64,000 nt of DNA, taken from NCBI GenBank assembly GCA_022453515.1, contig JAJNNY010000006.1, positions 682,001 to 746,000 on the forward strand. The letters are read 5' to 3'. A program made the position numbers and the translations under genes. Every line of letters begins with the position of its first letter. Within the stretch, counting starts at the first letter, position 1. Below are positions 33,286-45,079 of this stretch, in pieces. This DNA comes from Astrocystis sublimbata (Eukaryota > Ascomycota > Sordariomycetes > Xylariales > Xylariaceae). The notes under the pieces are model-generated. The model was not told where the DNA came from. It saw only the letters and a list, made by a program, of their open reading frames with translations, and did not search any database.

Positions 33286-36200
33286 TTTGATTGGATTGGT
33301 TGATTTGTAGGATTTGAGAGTGGTTGTTTGTTTGTGTAGCTGAGGTGATGTAGCTGAGTAGGTGTGAATGTGTGTTTGTTTGTTTGGAAGCTGGTTGTTG
33401 ATGATGTTGTGATTTCAAGTCGATTTGACGGGCGAGATCACGCAACTTTATATTCAGCAGAACTCCGGTGGCAGCTCGATATGTCGTCCAGCTCCAGGTG
33501 AGGCCGCCGCTGAACAATGACGACAGTCATTGCAAGATCGAATCATGTTTCGCTTTGGCCCAGTTTCTTGGTGTCTATAACACTATGATGCTCTAGTAAC
33601 TATCCCAGGGGTTCAGAATATACAGCCAGGGGATCTAGGTAACATTCATGGGCGTAGCGCAAGCCTTACCGTTGTAGAATCGGTGTGGATAGCTTCTTGA
33701 CTCGATCGGACGTGGCATGATCATGTCGATCACCACTTGCGCTCGCCATGCTGTCCCTGCATTGAACCCAGCCCATGCCCGGCTAGCCGGGGCTGTTCGG
33801 AGGGCGTCAACGCATTTCGGCTCACCAGGTCGGCTAGCGGGAGACAAGATCCGGGCACCCTAGGTATTACTGTACTTGGCTCTTGCGAAGAAAAGTATGT
33901 CTTAGTGAATTGACGTTGCTGGTTGGTGGGTTGCTGGATCGCATGAGTTTACAACGAGGCTCCCACTTAGAGTCGCCGAGTTAACTGTTATGGATCCAGC
34001 GTTGAATGAACAAGACCGAGAGTAGGCTGGAGCTGAGCAAGATACATACATAGTACAATGAATCTTCGATTTCATGTTCCTTAGAGCATGAGTGCTCACA
34101 ACGAGGGTCAGCTAATGCCCACCCCCAGCGACTCAGACTCGTCAAAGTCTCTCTCTCGAACCATCAAAGCAGCACTCGCGATGACGATGCACAATTCCTC
34201 AGCCACGCATGGTATTACATAGGCCGGTGGGCCGTGGCGAATAGGTAACACAGCACACGGCATATAAGCAAGCACTTAATGCGACGGGTGAGCTCGATTG
34301 GTGTGAGCAGGCAGGCATGGTGACAAGTTTCTGGCGCCAGACACAGCAGAGAGCGATGGCGATGACGTCTGGCCGCTGGTTCCGGGGAAGACCCTGGACA
34401 GCTATATCAAACACCAGCATAGGCGAGACAGGGGGCTCCTTGGACACCACGATCCAATATGAAATCTGCAAGGGGGACAGCGGGGTGCTAGCGCGGCGGT
34501 ATGCTTCCCTCCACTGCCGGTGTATGCCGTACGAGTACCTAGTGCGAACCACGGCCAAGGACTTGGATAGAGTGGCGAGAGTGGTGATAGACTCGATGGT
34601 GTTGCCGGATGGTCATGTCTATGTCTGTCTTGGCGCCCATCATGCTCGACTATTGACAGGCGTGCGTGCATGAATGCGCATGGGAGAGGCTCTGCCTGGT
34701 ATTTCGGTGGTTTCGCACAGATACCTCGATCGCAACGGAGATGGGCAACGAAGACGGCCCAGCGTTGTCAATGCGGTCATTGCGATCGCTGCTGGCTCTG
34801 GGAGACGCCGCCGACCTTCTGCATCACCACCATTGATTGCATTGCACATGATCTCGGAGTACAGACACCCAGCTCTGTGGGCAACACCAATGATCAACAG
34901 CGTCTGCATAAGTTTAGACGAACCGTTGGCACCCGCAATTGTGTACAGGAAGTAAGTACAGCACTAACGGTAGGTTGCCATAAGATTGCCTTAACCTTAC
35001 CAAGTCCCGCCTAGCACCGTAGAAGAATAAGTAACATGGTCACTAACACCCCATCCGCCCACGAGTTGTTTCACCAACGAAACCCGGCATTTCACATCGG
35101 CGCTAGGCCACCCTCCATGTTACCAGACTGACCAGTCGAGCCAGTTACAACAGAGCTTGCCAGTCAGTCATGGAACATCTACGTCAAAGGATAGAAGCCA
35201 GCCCAAGGAAACAAGAAGAGCACAACAGATCGGCCGGATTTGAGTACCGTAATGGGCGATAAAACTATCCGCTAAGAAGACCTAAGAGGCTGGTATATAT
35301 ATAGTACATACCTACATGTAGGTAGTTATCAACTACGATCTTCGCCACTTACAACATGTAGAATGCCGAAATGCAAATCTGATGTCTGGCGAGTCTGGTA
35401 CGCTGATGTAGCATTCGTATTATTCGCTTACACCTGCTCTTAACAACGCACAAGTGTAGCGTGGCATCTGCCAGTGGCAACAAGTCGGTTGGTGAGAAAG
35501 GCACGTCAGTAAGCGTCGTGTTACCGTAACATACCGTGCAATCCGGCCAAGCTTCTCGGTGAGGTTACTGCGCCGAAGCTGGCCGCCCAATGAGAGGCAA
35601 GACGTTTATATTGTCGAGCCCAACTAATCGCAAGAGCCGGCTGAGCTGAGCCATCTGCTACATGTCATCGCGAATGTACCTGACGATAACAAGGCATCAT
35701 CCCTGACCGGTTCAACTACCTAGTTTCCCCCCCAAGGCACGGCCCTATAAGTCAAATCCCAGCACATAGCAGACGTGGAAGTCGGAACATTACCAAATCG
35801 CAGGAATCGATAGATCGTCGATCTCTACAGCCTTCGTCGTATGTTGCCATTGCTTCGTCTCGTGTTATTATGGAGTTTATTTTCTTGGCCCGTTTGGATC
35901 CAGATTACCCTATGTAGCCAAGGACTACCGGTCGACTCGCCGGTCGACCTGTGTAAAATTTGCGCTGGGAGCTATGTTGTCATCAATTACTCCTTTGGGC
36001 TTCATCCATCACGCATAGACTTTAGGAGCCGAACATAGAGAGCGGCGGCGGCCAGCCATCCCTATCCAGTTGTTTCAGTGCGTACCGAAGAGCCCACTGA
36101 TCTGGTCCGGAGTGAGATGACGAGTGTGAGGTGAGGATGGGTTGCTCGTTGAAACACCTAAGCGCTTGCTGGACGAGCCGCTAACCGAAGCTGCTATTCA

Positions 36201-36371
36201 CATGTAGATGTTGAGTTGAAATACAGGCTCGATTACTTCGGCGCCGGCAAGTATAATGAGAGCTGCGCAATAGTACATGTCCTTTACCATCTATCGTCGC
36301 AACGCCTACCCCGAATCGCTATGCCTTTTATACGCCAACGATGGCACAACCATGCCTTTTGCCAGGCTCGA
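33286..36371. other. Long intergenic region
   Basis: About 3 kb. The first 200 bases are the hydrophobin promoter and leader. A perfect 16-base palindrome (tacctacatgtaggta) lies at 35309-35324. A 65-codon frame at 35841-36038 starts with a hydrophobic leader but is not convincing as a gene. Open frames at 34.2-34.9 kb show no family features. Confidence 0.45.
33446..33452 (-). promoter_or_regulatory. Candidate TATA box of the hydrophobin gene
   Basis: On the minus strand this reads tataaag, about 160 bases upstream of the hydrophobin ATG, followed by a CAA-rich leader. Confidence 0.5.
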
Positions 36372-37979
36372 TTAGGCATAGAAATTGACCGTCTAGTAGG
36401 GGGATTAGTATGAAAGTAGCAAGAATGTCCAGGGATCGCACAAGTACTTACGTCCTTCTTCTTGGCCTGCACCTCGGCAATAGCATCTACGTAGTGTTCG
36501 TGACTAATCTTGTTCTTTCCCATCCGCAGCGCAATCATACCCGCCTCGACACAGACGGCCTTCAACATGGCACCGCCGAATTCGTCAGTGCTGCGCGCTA
36601 ATTCTCCCCAGTTCACGCCGGAGTCCACCGTCATCTTCCTTGAATGAATCTTTAGAATTTGAGCCCGGGCTTCCTCATTGGGCAGGGGAAACTCGATCTT
36701 TCGATCCAGGCGACCAGATCGCAGTAGGGCGGGATCAAGGACGTCGACACGGTTTGTAGCAGCAAGCACCTTGATCCGATCATCGGAAGCGAAACCGTCA
36801 AGCTGGTTGAGCAACTCCAACATGGTTCTTTGCACCTCCCTGTCACCACTCTTTTCGCTGTCGAATCGCTTGGTGCCGACAGCATCAAGCTCATCAATGA
36901 AGATGATGGCAGGGGCCTTCTCTTTAGCCAGGGCGAAGCAGTCCCTTACTAGCTTGGCACCATCTCCGATGAACATCTGCACCAGTTGAGGACCAGCAAG
37001 TTTGAGGAACGTGGCATCGGTCTGGGCGGCGCAGGCTCGTGCTAACAGTGTTTTGCCGGTACCTGGGGGGCCGTACATAAGGGCACCTGCAGCGCTGTTA
37101 GCCCAATATCAAAAGCATGGCAGACGAGGGTGGGGGAGGGGGGCCGCAGTCACCTTTGGGTGCCTTGATGCCAATCTTCTTAAAGCGCTCGGCCTCCTTC
37201 ATGGGCCACACGATGGCTTCGACCAGTTCCTCAATCTGCTTGTCCAGGCCACCGACATCGGTGTATTTCTCAGTAGGCTTCTCGTCTACCTCCATGGCCT
37301 TGACACGACTGTCGTATTCGGCCGGCAAGGTATCTAGAATGAGATATGAATCCTTATTTACACCAATCAAGTCCGCGGGCTTTAGAGTGTCGGGGTCGAC
37401 CAGGCCGATCAGGGGTAGGAATATAGTCTGACGTGTCGAGGTCTTGATGACGGCTGATTTGCCAACTCGTGTCGCATCCAGGTCGATGTTAGCACCCTCC
37501 TCGGAGGATTCGGCAGTGGGATCTAGGTCGAGCAGCTCGACAACGTTGCCGACAAGGTATGGTAATTGTCTGAAGTGTCGTTAGCACCAGGATATATCAT
37601 GAAGGCCCGTCGGGTCGGGGCGGGGCGGGGCAGGGCAAGGCAGGGCAAGGCATTCGTACCTGTTATTGGCAATCTTCTCCACGTTCTCCTTGATCTTCTC
37701 GGCCATAGTAGCCTTCTCATGCGACAACCGTTGGAACTCGCTCTTCATGATGCGGGCGTCGTTTTCCAGCAGGCGTTTGCGAGTCTGGAGGTCTTGTGTA
37801 CTGAGGCTGCGGATTTCCTCGTCTAGAATGTCGTCTTCTTCCTCCTCGGGCTGGGCATCCTGCATCTCGGCATCCCCTTCATTGGCTGGCTTGTTGTTAT
37901 CTTTGTCCCGGCCGTTGTCCTTGCCGTCCTTGCCATCGTCCGGCAGGCGGGTTGCGGTTGCGTCGTGGCTGCTCGACAT
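36372..37979 (-). CDS. rpt5: 26S proteasome regulatory ATPase Rpt5
   Basis: Four exons: 37979-37660, 37569-37154, 37086-36452, 36392-36372; 463 residues; introns of 90, 67, 59 bases, GT-AG and in phase. Subunit 6A of the proteasome 19S base, which unfolds ubiquitinated substrates and opens the 20S gate. An acidic N terminus and a coiled coil (about residues 60-110) precede an OB-type region, then the AAA domain with [14 protein letters not shown], Walker A GPPGTGKT, Walker [10 protein letters not shown], and the SRH from [15 protein letters not shown]. The tiny last exon (21 bases including the stop) adds TVNFYA, restoring the C-terminal HbYX motif that docks into the 20S ring. Intron 1 is strongly G/C-skewed (see findings). 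Confidence 0.95.
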
Positions 37980-38843
37980 GCCGAAGTGAGATGTGGTCGG
38001 CGGAGTGGAGGCCCGATGATGCTATGCTATGCTATGCCGTAAGAGATCGAAGACGGAACACGGGGTGCTGAAACGAATGTAGGCTTGCAGTGGTTTAAGG
38101 CGTAGGGCGATGGATGCAGAGAACGTGGGAGATGCGCGGCGGTGGTATACCAGCCAGGCTGTGGTGATGGGACGATGAGACGAAATGCGTAGGTTGTCGG
38201 ATTGATGATGATCAATCGAACGAGCTCCAGCCTCGATCTGGCCCGTGGCCCTTAGCTCTTAGCTCTTGCCCAAGGCAGGCGTTGGCACGTAATCAGGTCC
38301 CAGGCCAGGGCCGCAGGCTCACCAGCTGCGAATGCAGAACTCGGGGCACTAGACCAGCCCACCAGAGCACCCAATAGCGGGGCTTTTGTACCTGAGCAAG
38401 CTGAGTACAAAGCATCCTTATGTACCCACGCCGCCGAGATAAGCTGTACAGAGCTGTCTGAGATACCCAGCCTGCCAGGATGCGAGGTACCTACCGTACC
38501 TACATACATGAAGTACATAACCGCCACATTACCTGGTCGTCATCTATCTCTAGCTCTACTTACAGGCAGCTCCGAGTTCTATCGAACCGTCGCCATGTTG
38601 TGTGTTCATTGACGAATCTCATACTTTCGAACCACATTGAGCATCGTCAAATCGCGACTGTCACTTACCGAAACGTACCTATGCGTACATCTGAAATGAC
38701 TGCGGGCCCGTGTCGTCTTTATATTGGCATAGTTTGATAAGCTCGTCACACTGGCTGGGTTACTCTGGACACGACAGCCGGCTCCCAAACCAGCGGATGC
38801 CGCGCAATTACACGACGCGGGAGTAGCTTCTCGTGATAATATC
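37980..38843. other. Intergenic, divergent promoters
   Basis: Shared upstream region of rpt5 and the Cid2 gene. Holds TACCTA words near 38487-38510 and 38670, otherwise nothing recognised. Confidence 0.4.
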
Positions 38844-39500
38844 ATGACTGAGCCGTCCCCCACTCCCACCTTAACACCGCAGTTCTGCTTCACGACTGTT
38901 GCACTGAGAGGTGTGTTTTCTCCGCCGCCAAAATCCGCATTTTTCTTCACCACAGTCAGGCTGATAACGACTACAGATTTCCTGCGCATATCTCGGGGCG
39001 CCATTGATGATTCCATCACGCAGAATCTCAATGCTCTTGTGACGCCGGCCAAGTCTGGCTTTGACCCAGCTTCGACCTCTGTGCGCGCTCCCCGGGCCGC
39101 CCCAGCCAGACAGCTGGATCCCCAGTCTTGTCGAGCGTTCAAGGAGAAGGTGTTGTTCCCCTCTTGGCAAGCGAGGTCCGATGTCTTGGCCTATTGCGCC
39201 TATGTGGCCACGAGTTCTGACCCCGACGACCCCGAGGTCGTGCTGCGGGATGCGGAAACGGCAAAGAGCCGCGAACGAGTGGTGGACGAGCGGTTAGACC
39301 CCTATTCCGGGAGATACTTTCCCCGGGAGCCGCGGACAGAGAAACTCGCACAGCTGTTGAGGCAGGAGAGGAGCGTCGAGAAGATCGTACGGTCCCGGAC
39401 CTGGGGGCTTGTCGAGGAGAGGTGCGGCAACGGCAGCTTCCAAGATGCCGAGGCAGCCTTCGGTCAATGGCAGCAGGGTAGGAAAACCCCCAAGCCATGA
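38844..39500 (+). CDS. Caffeine-induced death protein 2 (Cid2) family
   Basis: Two exons: 38844-38910 and 38977-39500, 196 residues. The pattern is that of the fungal Cid2 family (PF09774), named after S. pombe Cid2: PQFCFTTVALRDFLRISRGAIDDSI, LNALVTP, CRAFKEKVLFPSWQARSDVLAYC, the repeated acidic DPDDP, then ERVVDERLDPYSGRYF and a closing RTWGLVEERCG. The biochemical role is unknown. The 66-base intron (GTGTGT...TACAG) is a multiple of three and has no stop codon, so unspliced mRNA would encode a 218-residue protein with a 22-residue insert. Family logic (LR then DFLRISRG) favours splicing. Confidence 0.8.
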   Translation: MTEPSPTPTLTPQFCFTTVALRGVFSPPPKSAFFFTTVRLITTTDFLRISRGAIDDSITQNLNALVTPAKSGFDPASTSVRAPRAAPARQLDPQSCRAFKEKVLFPSWQARSDVLAYCAYVATSSDPDDPEVVLRDAETAKSRERVVDERLDPYSGRYFPREPRTEKLAQLLRQERSVEKIVRSRTWGLVEERCGNGSFQDAEAAFGQWQQGRKTPKP

Positions 39501-40768
39501 CATATACTACCTAGTAGATATACAGAATATGGTATTTTACTACTTCTACGTACTTAGAGGTAGTGAGCAGAGGGCCACAGGGGTAGAGTACGGCCCAGTG
39601 TATGAGTTTCGCGTTGTATGCACCATCACCACTACAAGCCTCCATTATATATTAATAATCCAGTTCAAACCGCTCCGTCCTGGTCGTGGTGGAATTGAGC
39701 AGACAGCCGTGAATGCCAAGCAGCGAGGGGTCGGTCGGATGAGCCTTACGAGCCGCAGCGAATAGGCCACCACACCGCTCAGCAGTGCTGAGTGTGAGTA
39801 AGTAGGTCCCTTCCCCTACCCAGATATAACGACTTAATTAAGTACCTACTAGGTACATACAGGTATCTAGATGGGATCAACAGTGTGCTCCAGCTACTTC
39901 TAACGAGGCACTTAGGGTACAGCCCAGTTCTAGATTATGTACATTCTAAGTGCCTAATATGTTCGGTATGTTCTGATTGTATGATTACCTAAGTAGTGAT
40001 ATCTGTTCTGCAATAGCCCGTAACTGTGAGTATATCCGAGATACACGTAGTTGTAGCTAGCAATCGCGAGTGGCCCGAGCTCTCACACCTAAGTGGGTAA
40101 GTACCTATGTACTGCCTCTGACTGCTGCCTCTTAGAAAAGCCCCGCGGCGCCGACCCGCCCGAGGGGCAGGGTCCGAGACGTCGTCGTCCCACCAGTCAA
40201 CGGTGGTGCAGCCAATTATAGCAATCCACAGCGGACCACAGTGCTGCGAGCTCCACTGCGCATAGCCGTACACACCACCACCACCACCATGCTGCCGTCA
40301 GGGCTCAGGGCTCAGGTGCTGAACACCTGGTCCGGGAATCGTAACCTTCCTCCCTTCCTTGCCTTTCTGTTGACGAAGTGTCGGTGTCCATAACCGCTCC
40401 CCTCCCTCCCCGAATCCCAACCTCCGCCTTCCGCGAGCCACCCTCCCCTCCAGCTCTCTTTCCGCTCCGCTCTCCGAGCTTGTATCGGCCCATCAGTCTC
40501 CCCCGTGCCATCTTGAACCTGCGAGCCAGGTCTGGTGTGTGGTGTAAGCAACGATAGGTGCACGTGTGCCCTCGCATCTTCGCTAAATAGCCACAGAGGG
40601 GGCATTGGGTGGAAACGACGCCCTTGCGACCCTTCGAGCACCGCTTCGTCGCCGCAGACCCGCCGGAATCGGGTTCCCGCCCCTTTGCGACCGTTTCGAA
40701 GCACGATATACTTGGCCCGGTATCTAGACTCGCTCGCTGCTCCGCTTGTTTGGTGATCGCTCGCCGCC
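39501..40768. other. Intergenic region
   Basis: About 1.3 kb upstream of the Naa15 gene. 39.8-40.1 kb has several TACCTA/TAGGTA words including GTACCTA-c-TAGGTAC at 39842-39856. 40.3-40.7 kb is C-rich and probably the Naa15 promoter and leader. Confidence 0.45.
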
Positions 40769-43415
40769 ATGCCGCAGCCTCTCAGCGCGAAGGAGAACTC
40801 GCTCTTTCGCCAGGTGATCCGCAACTATGAGGAGAAGCAGTACAAGCGCGGCTTGAAGGCCGCCGAGCAGATCCTCAAGAAGAACCCCAAGCATGGCGAC
40901 ACGATGGCCATGAAGGCCCTCATCATCAACTCCACCGGCAAGACCGACGAAGCTTTCGCCCTCGCCAAGGATGCATTGACCGCCGACATGAAGTCGCACA
41001 TATGTTGGCATGTCTACGGCCTGCTCTACCGCCACCAGAAGAACTTCGAGGAGGCCATCAAGGCCTACAAGTTTGCTCTGAAGCTCGAGCCCGGCTCGCC
41101 CCAGATCCAGCGCGATCTGGCCTACCTGCAGATACAGATGCGCGACTACCAGGGCTACATCCAGAGCCGCACTGCCATGCTGCAGGCCAAATCCCAGATG
41201 AGGCAGAACTGGACCGCCGTCGCCGTTGCCCATCACTTGGCCGGCGATCTGGCGCAAGCTGAAAAGGTCTTAACCACCTACGAAGAGTCTCTCAAGTCGC
41301 CTCCCTCCCACGCCGACTACGAGAATTCGGAAGCTCTCTTATACAAGAACTCTATTATCGCAGAAACTGGCGACTACCAGAGAGCATTGGATCATCTCGA
41401 GACCATCTCCAAGCACAACCTCGATCGCCTTGCGGTGCTGGAGCTGAAGGCCGACTATCTCGCAAAGCTTGGCAAGAAGGACGAGGCTGCAAAGGCATAC
41501 CGGGCCCTACTGGATAGGAACTCCGAACACCCCGAGTACTACAACAAGTTGACGGAAGTTCTGGGGCTCAGCGGTGATGATACGGCTGCCCGAAAGGCCA
41601 TATACGACGAATCCGCGGAGAAGAACCCTCGTTGCGACGCTGCGAAGCGGCTACCCCTAGACTTCCTTACTGGTGAGTCATAATGCAGAGGTTGGTAGGA
41701 CTCGCCGGCTTTGGTTTAGCTAACGCGCTCCATAGGCACCAAGTTTCATGAAGCAGCTAAGGCCTATCTGTCACTGATGCTGGACAAGGGTGTGCCTTCC
41801 ACATTCGCGAATTTGAAGCACCTCTATGCCGATACTTTCAAGAAGGATACCCTGGGTTCCTTGGCTCACGAGTATGTAAAAGAGAAGGAATCTCAATCTG
41901 GAAACGACGACTCTGCCGAGAATGAGCTGAAGGGCCTACCAGCTGGACTTTATTACCTTGCCCAGCACTACAACTACCATCTATCTCGGGATCTTGCGAA
42001 GGCGGAAGACTTTGTTGAGAAGGGCCTGAAATTGGTGCCCAAGAATGTCGAATTCCACATGACCAAGGCCCGGATATGGAAGTACCATGGCAATACGCGC
42101 AAGGCGTCGGAGATAATGGAGCATGCTCGCAATCTTGATCTCAAAGATCGATACATTAATACAAAGGCCGCGAAGTACCAGTTGCGAAACAACGAAACGG
42201 CCAGAGCTCTGAAAACAATGTCACTGTTTACCAGAAATGACTCACCTGGTGGGCCCCTGTCCGACCTCGTCGACATGCAAAGCATATGGTACTTGACAGA
42301 AGACGGCGAAGCCTCTGTACGGAACGGGCTTATTGGGTTGGCGCTCAAACGGTTTCACGCCGTGTATAACATCTTTGATGTCTGGCAAGAAGATCAGTTT
42401 GATTTCCATAGCTTTTCGCTCAGAAAGGGCCAGATTCGCGCGTACGTGGACATGATCCGTTGGGAGGACAACCTCCGCGAACATCCCTTCTACACTCGTG
42501 CTGCACTTGGCGCAATCGCAGCCTACCTTGGCATACACGACAGCAAACTAGCCGCGAATGCCGTCAATGGTTCTACAAATGGCAATGCGGAAGATGAGGC
42601 AGACCAGAAGAAGGCTCTGAAGAAGGCTAAGAAAGAGGCTCAGAAGGCCGAACGGGAGGCAGCAGAACACGCCGCTAAGCAAGATCCGAACAAACCCAAG
42701 CCGGCGACATCAGACAGTGCCAAGAAAGATGACGACCCGATCGGGTTGAAACTGGCATCGACAGACCAACCTCTGGTAGAAGCCACCAAGTTTCTATTGC
42801 CGATTATCCAATTCAGCCCCAAGAACATCGATGGCCAGATTGCTGGTTTCGAGGTATACATCCGAAGAGGTAAGACCACCTTCTCTCCAATCCCTAGGGT
42901 GAAATTGAATGCTCACTTCAACAGGGAAATACCTCCTTGCTTTGCATTGCTTGAACGCCGCGCTCGCCATCGATGAGACCAACCCTGTTGTCCACGAGCA
43001 AGCCGTGCGCTTCCTGGAGGAGCTCAGGACCAAGTTGGCAGACCTACCCGAAAAGGTAGCCTCCGTCATCAAAGCTGAATTCACCGTCATTCACCCCCAG
43101 ACGGATCTGAAGAAGTACAATGCCGAATTCCTCCAAAAACACAAGGATAGTGCACCTCATGTTGTATCGGCCGTCAAGATCCAGAAGCTGCTCGGAGAGG
43201 ACCAGAAGACGTGCGAGAAGGCCCTGTTCAACGTGCTGAAGCTGAAGGGCGACGACTGGGAGCCGGCCGCCGAGGCCTTGGGATTGCTCTACCAATGGCG
43301 CAGCGGGGAGGCGGACGCGTTCAAGGAAGCTGCTGAGAAGACTTGGCCGGACGTAACGCTCTTCAAACCTCCCCCCGCTCCTCCTGCTGGTAACCCTACG
43401 CCCGCGGCAGCATAA
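40769..43415 (+). CDS. naa15: NatA N-terminal acetyltransferase auxiliary subunit Naa15
   Basis: Three exons: 40769-41672, 41736-42869, 42925-43415; 842 residues; introns of 63 and 55 bases, GT-AG and in phase. It is the ribosome-binding scaffold of NatA, the complex that acetylates Ser, Ala, Thr and similar N termini during translation; the catalytic partner Naa10 is not in the window. Start MPQPLSAKENSLFRQVIRNYEEKQ is typical. TPR-like helical repeats fill most of the protein (KRGLKAAEQILKKNPKHGDT, GLLYRHQKNFEEAIKAYKFAL, GLPAGLYYLAQHYNY). A Lys/Glu-rich segment near residues 600-640 (KKALKKAKKEAQKAERE) matches the basic ribosome-contact region. The C terminus ends in a Pro/Ala tail. Confidence 0.94.
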
Positions 43416-44474
43416 GGCGTTCAAGAAGTGTGAGAGATAGACATCCTTCTCCTTCGCCCTTGTCCCTAACGTGCGATTGATGTATCTCAGCTTCTCGGTA
43501 GGCGACGGGCATATGGTATGCACTGGCTCATCGAGAGGCTGAGTTGCCCCAGTATATAAAGTCGCCAGTATGTTTATCATGATAACCACACTGTACGCAT
43601 GCATGAAAAGAAGATATGAGGGAAAGACAAAAGTTTATGGCATCATGGTGTATGTAGGCGCTGCCCATTGTGAGATTTAACAATATACCAGAGTATTGGG
43701 TCCAGTTTGACGCTCTCCCGATCGCTATGCCTAGTTATGGTGTTACTGATGCGATGAACTTGAGATGACAGCCTAAGACGCGCGAAAGTTGGGCAGTGGG
43801 GTGCAAAATCGCAACAAACGCTACCACGAGTTGTTCAACAAACTTCAATGCATGGTACTCGCGCAGAAAGGTAAGTGCCGACATGACAATTATATGTGAA
43901 CAGCCATGTTGAGAAGAAACGTGATTTCATTTGTCATTATTCATATCATGCTATATGCCAAGTTAAATGCTGCGTTGCGATGCGGTCCTGAACATATCCA
44001 TACAAGAACCTCGTGGCCTTTTTCCAATTCCTTGACTCCGATGCTGATGCTGATGCTGATGCTGATGCTTTTTTGATGGATATTTTTTCCCTGTCCCGGC
44101 AAATGCAATGCAATGCAGTCTGGCTGATTGGCTGTGTGTATGCTTCTTTTTTTTGTTGGTTTCTTGGTTGGTTTCGTGTTTCGTGTTCCGTATTCATTCA
44201 TTGACTTCGTAAATGGTTCATGCGTATGGTCGATCGGCTATGCCGTCGGTTGTGCGGATATGCTTCGTGGGGTTGGACATTGATAGGAAATGGTCTAGTG
44301 AGTGAGTGGTGGTCGCTTTACTAATCCCTCGCCCGATCGGGATGAGACTCATCTCATCCCGCGTGGGCTTGCGCAACTTGCAGCTATGCAAGTGAAGTGC
44401 CAATTTCCTTATCGTATTCATCGTATCATGAGCCGGAGCTTTGTGTCCCGGGTTGCGTTTATTGTTGTATTTCG
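43416..44474. other. Intergenic region with hexanucleotide repeat
   Basis: Between convergent genes. Holds the GATGCT microsatellite at 44040-44069; no gene is recognised. Confidence 0.45.
44040..44069. repeat. (GATGCT)5 microsatellite
   Basis: Five perfect tandem copies of gatgct, followed directly by a T run. Noncoding context. Confidence 0.95.
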
Positions 44475-45079
44475 TCAAATAGCGATGTAGGATATCTCTC
44501 GCCGCTGCTTCCTCGGCGCCTGTTGCACCGAGCGCCCTTTCGGCGAGATGATCAGACAGCCACACGGCATCGTGAGACCCTTGACATCTCGCCTTGCGCG
44601 GCCGGGCGTTGACGGACACGTGCTGTGTCTCGCGTGCAGCTTGATGCCCAATAGCCCGTGAACACACAGCTGGTTGTTCGCTAATGCGTGACCCCCGTTA
44701 GCCAATGTGTCCATTGCAGTGGAGATGATAGATTGACGGCGGCTGGACAGGTTAGGTTAGGTAATAACTTACAAGGCTCAAACCCACCTCTGGGGAAATC
44801 CTTGATCACGTCGTAGTCCTCCAGGGACGCGGCGTCCCGCGCGTCGGCGATGGCCCGCGCGGATCTCGCACCCAGCGACTTGCGCGTGAGATCGAAGAAG
44901 CACCAGCCCTCCAGGCCGACGCAGACGAAAGAGATGAGTGGCAGAAGATACTGCAGGGCGAACCAGTCCTTCAGAGAGGTCGCCAGCGGGGTCGCAAAGG
45001 CGAACGGCATGCCGTCGACGCTAAGCTGGAGCAGGCCGTGGTAGGCATTGAGACCGAGAGTACCAGCCATGGACGGCAT
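44475..45079 (-). CDS. Small membrane protein, unknown function
   Basis: Exon 1 (45079-44773) is convincing: MAGTLGLNAYHGLLQLSVDG, ATSLKDWFALQYLLPLISF with a membrane segment (LLPLISFVCVGLEGWCFF), then DLTRKSLGARSARAIADARDAASLEDYDVIKDFPRGGFEP. The start could be Met1 or Met4 (45070). A GTAAGT donor at 44772 and a branch site GGCTAACG followed by CATTAG suggest an intron 44772-44681 and a second exon 44680-44475 (68 residues, Arg-rich). That second exon shows no family features, so the C terminus is uncertain; an acceptor at AACCAG would use another frame. No known domain is recognised. Confidence 0.5.

Noticed and set aside
34317..34955. Open frames in the 33.3-36.4 kb spacer
   Set aside because: Short, overlapping on both strands, no recognisable motif.
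43044..43604. 186-codon frame antisense to the Naa15 3' end
   Set aside because: Overlaps a certain coding exon and has no motifs.
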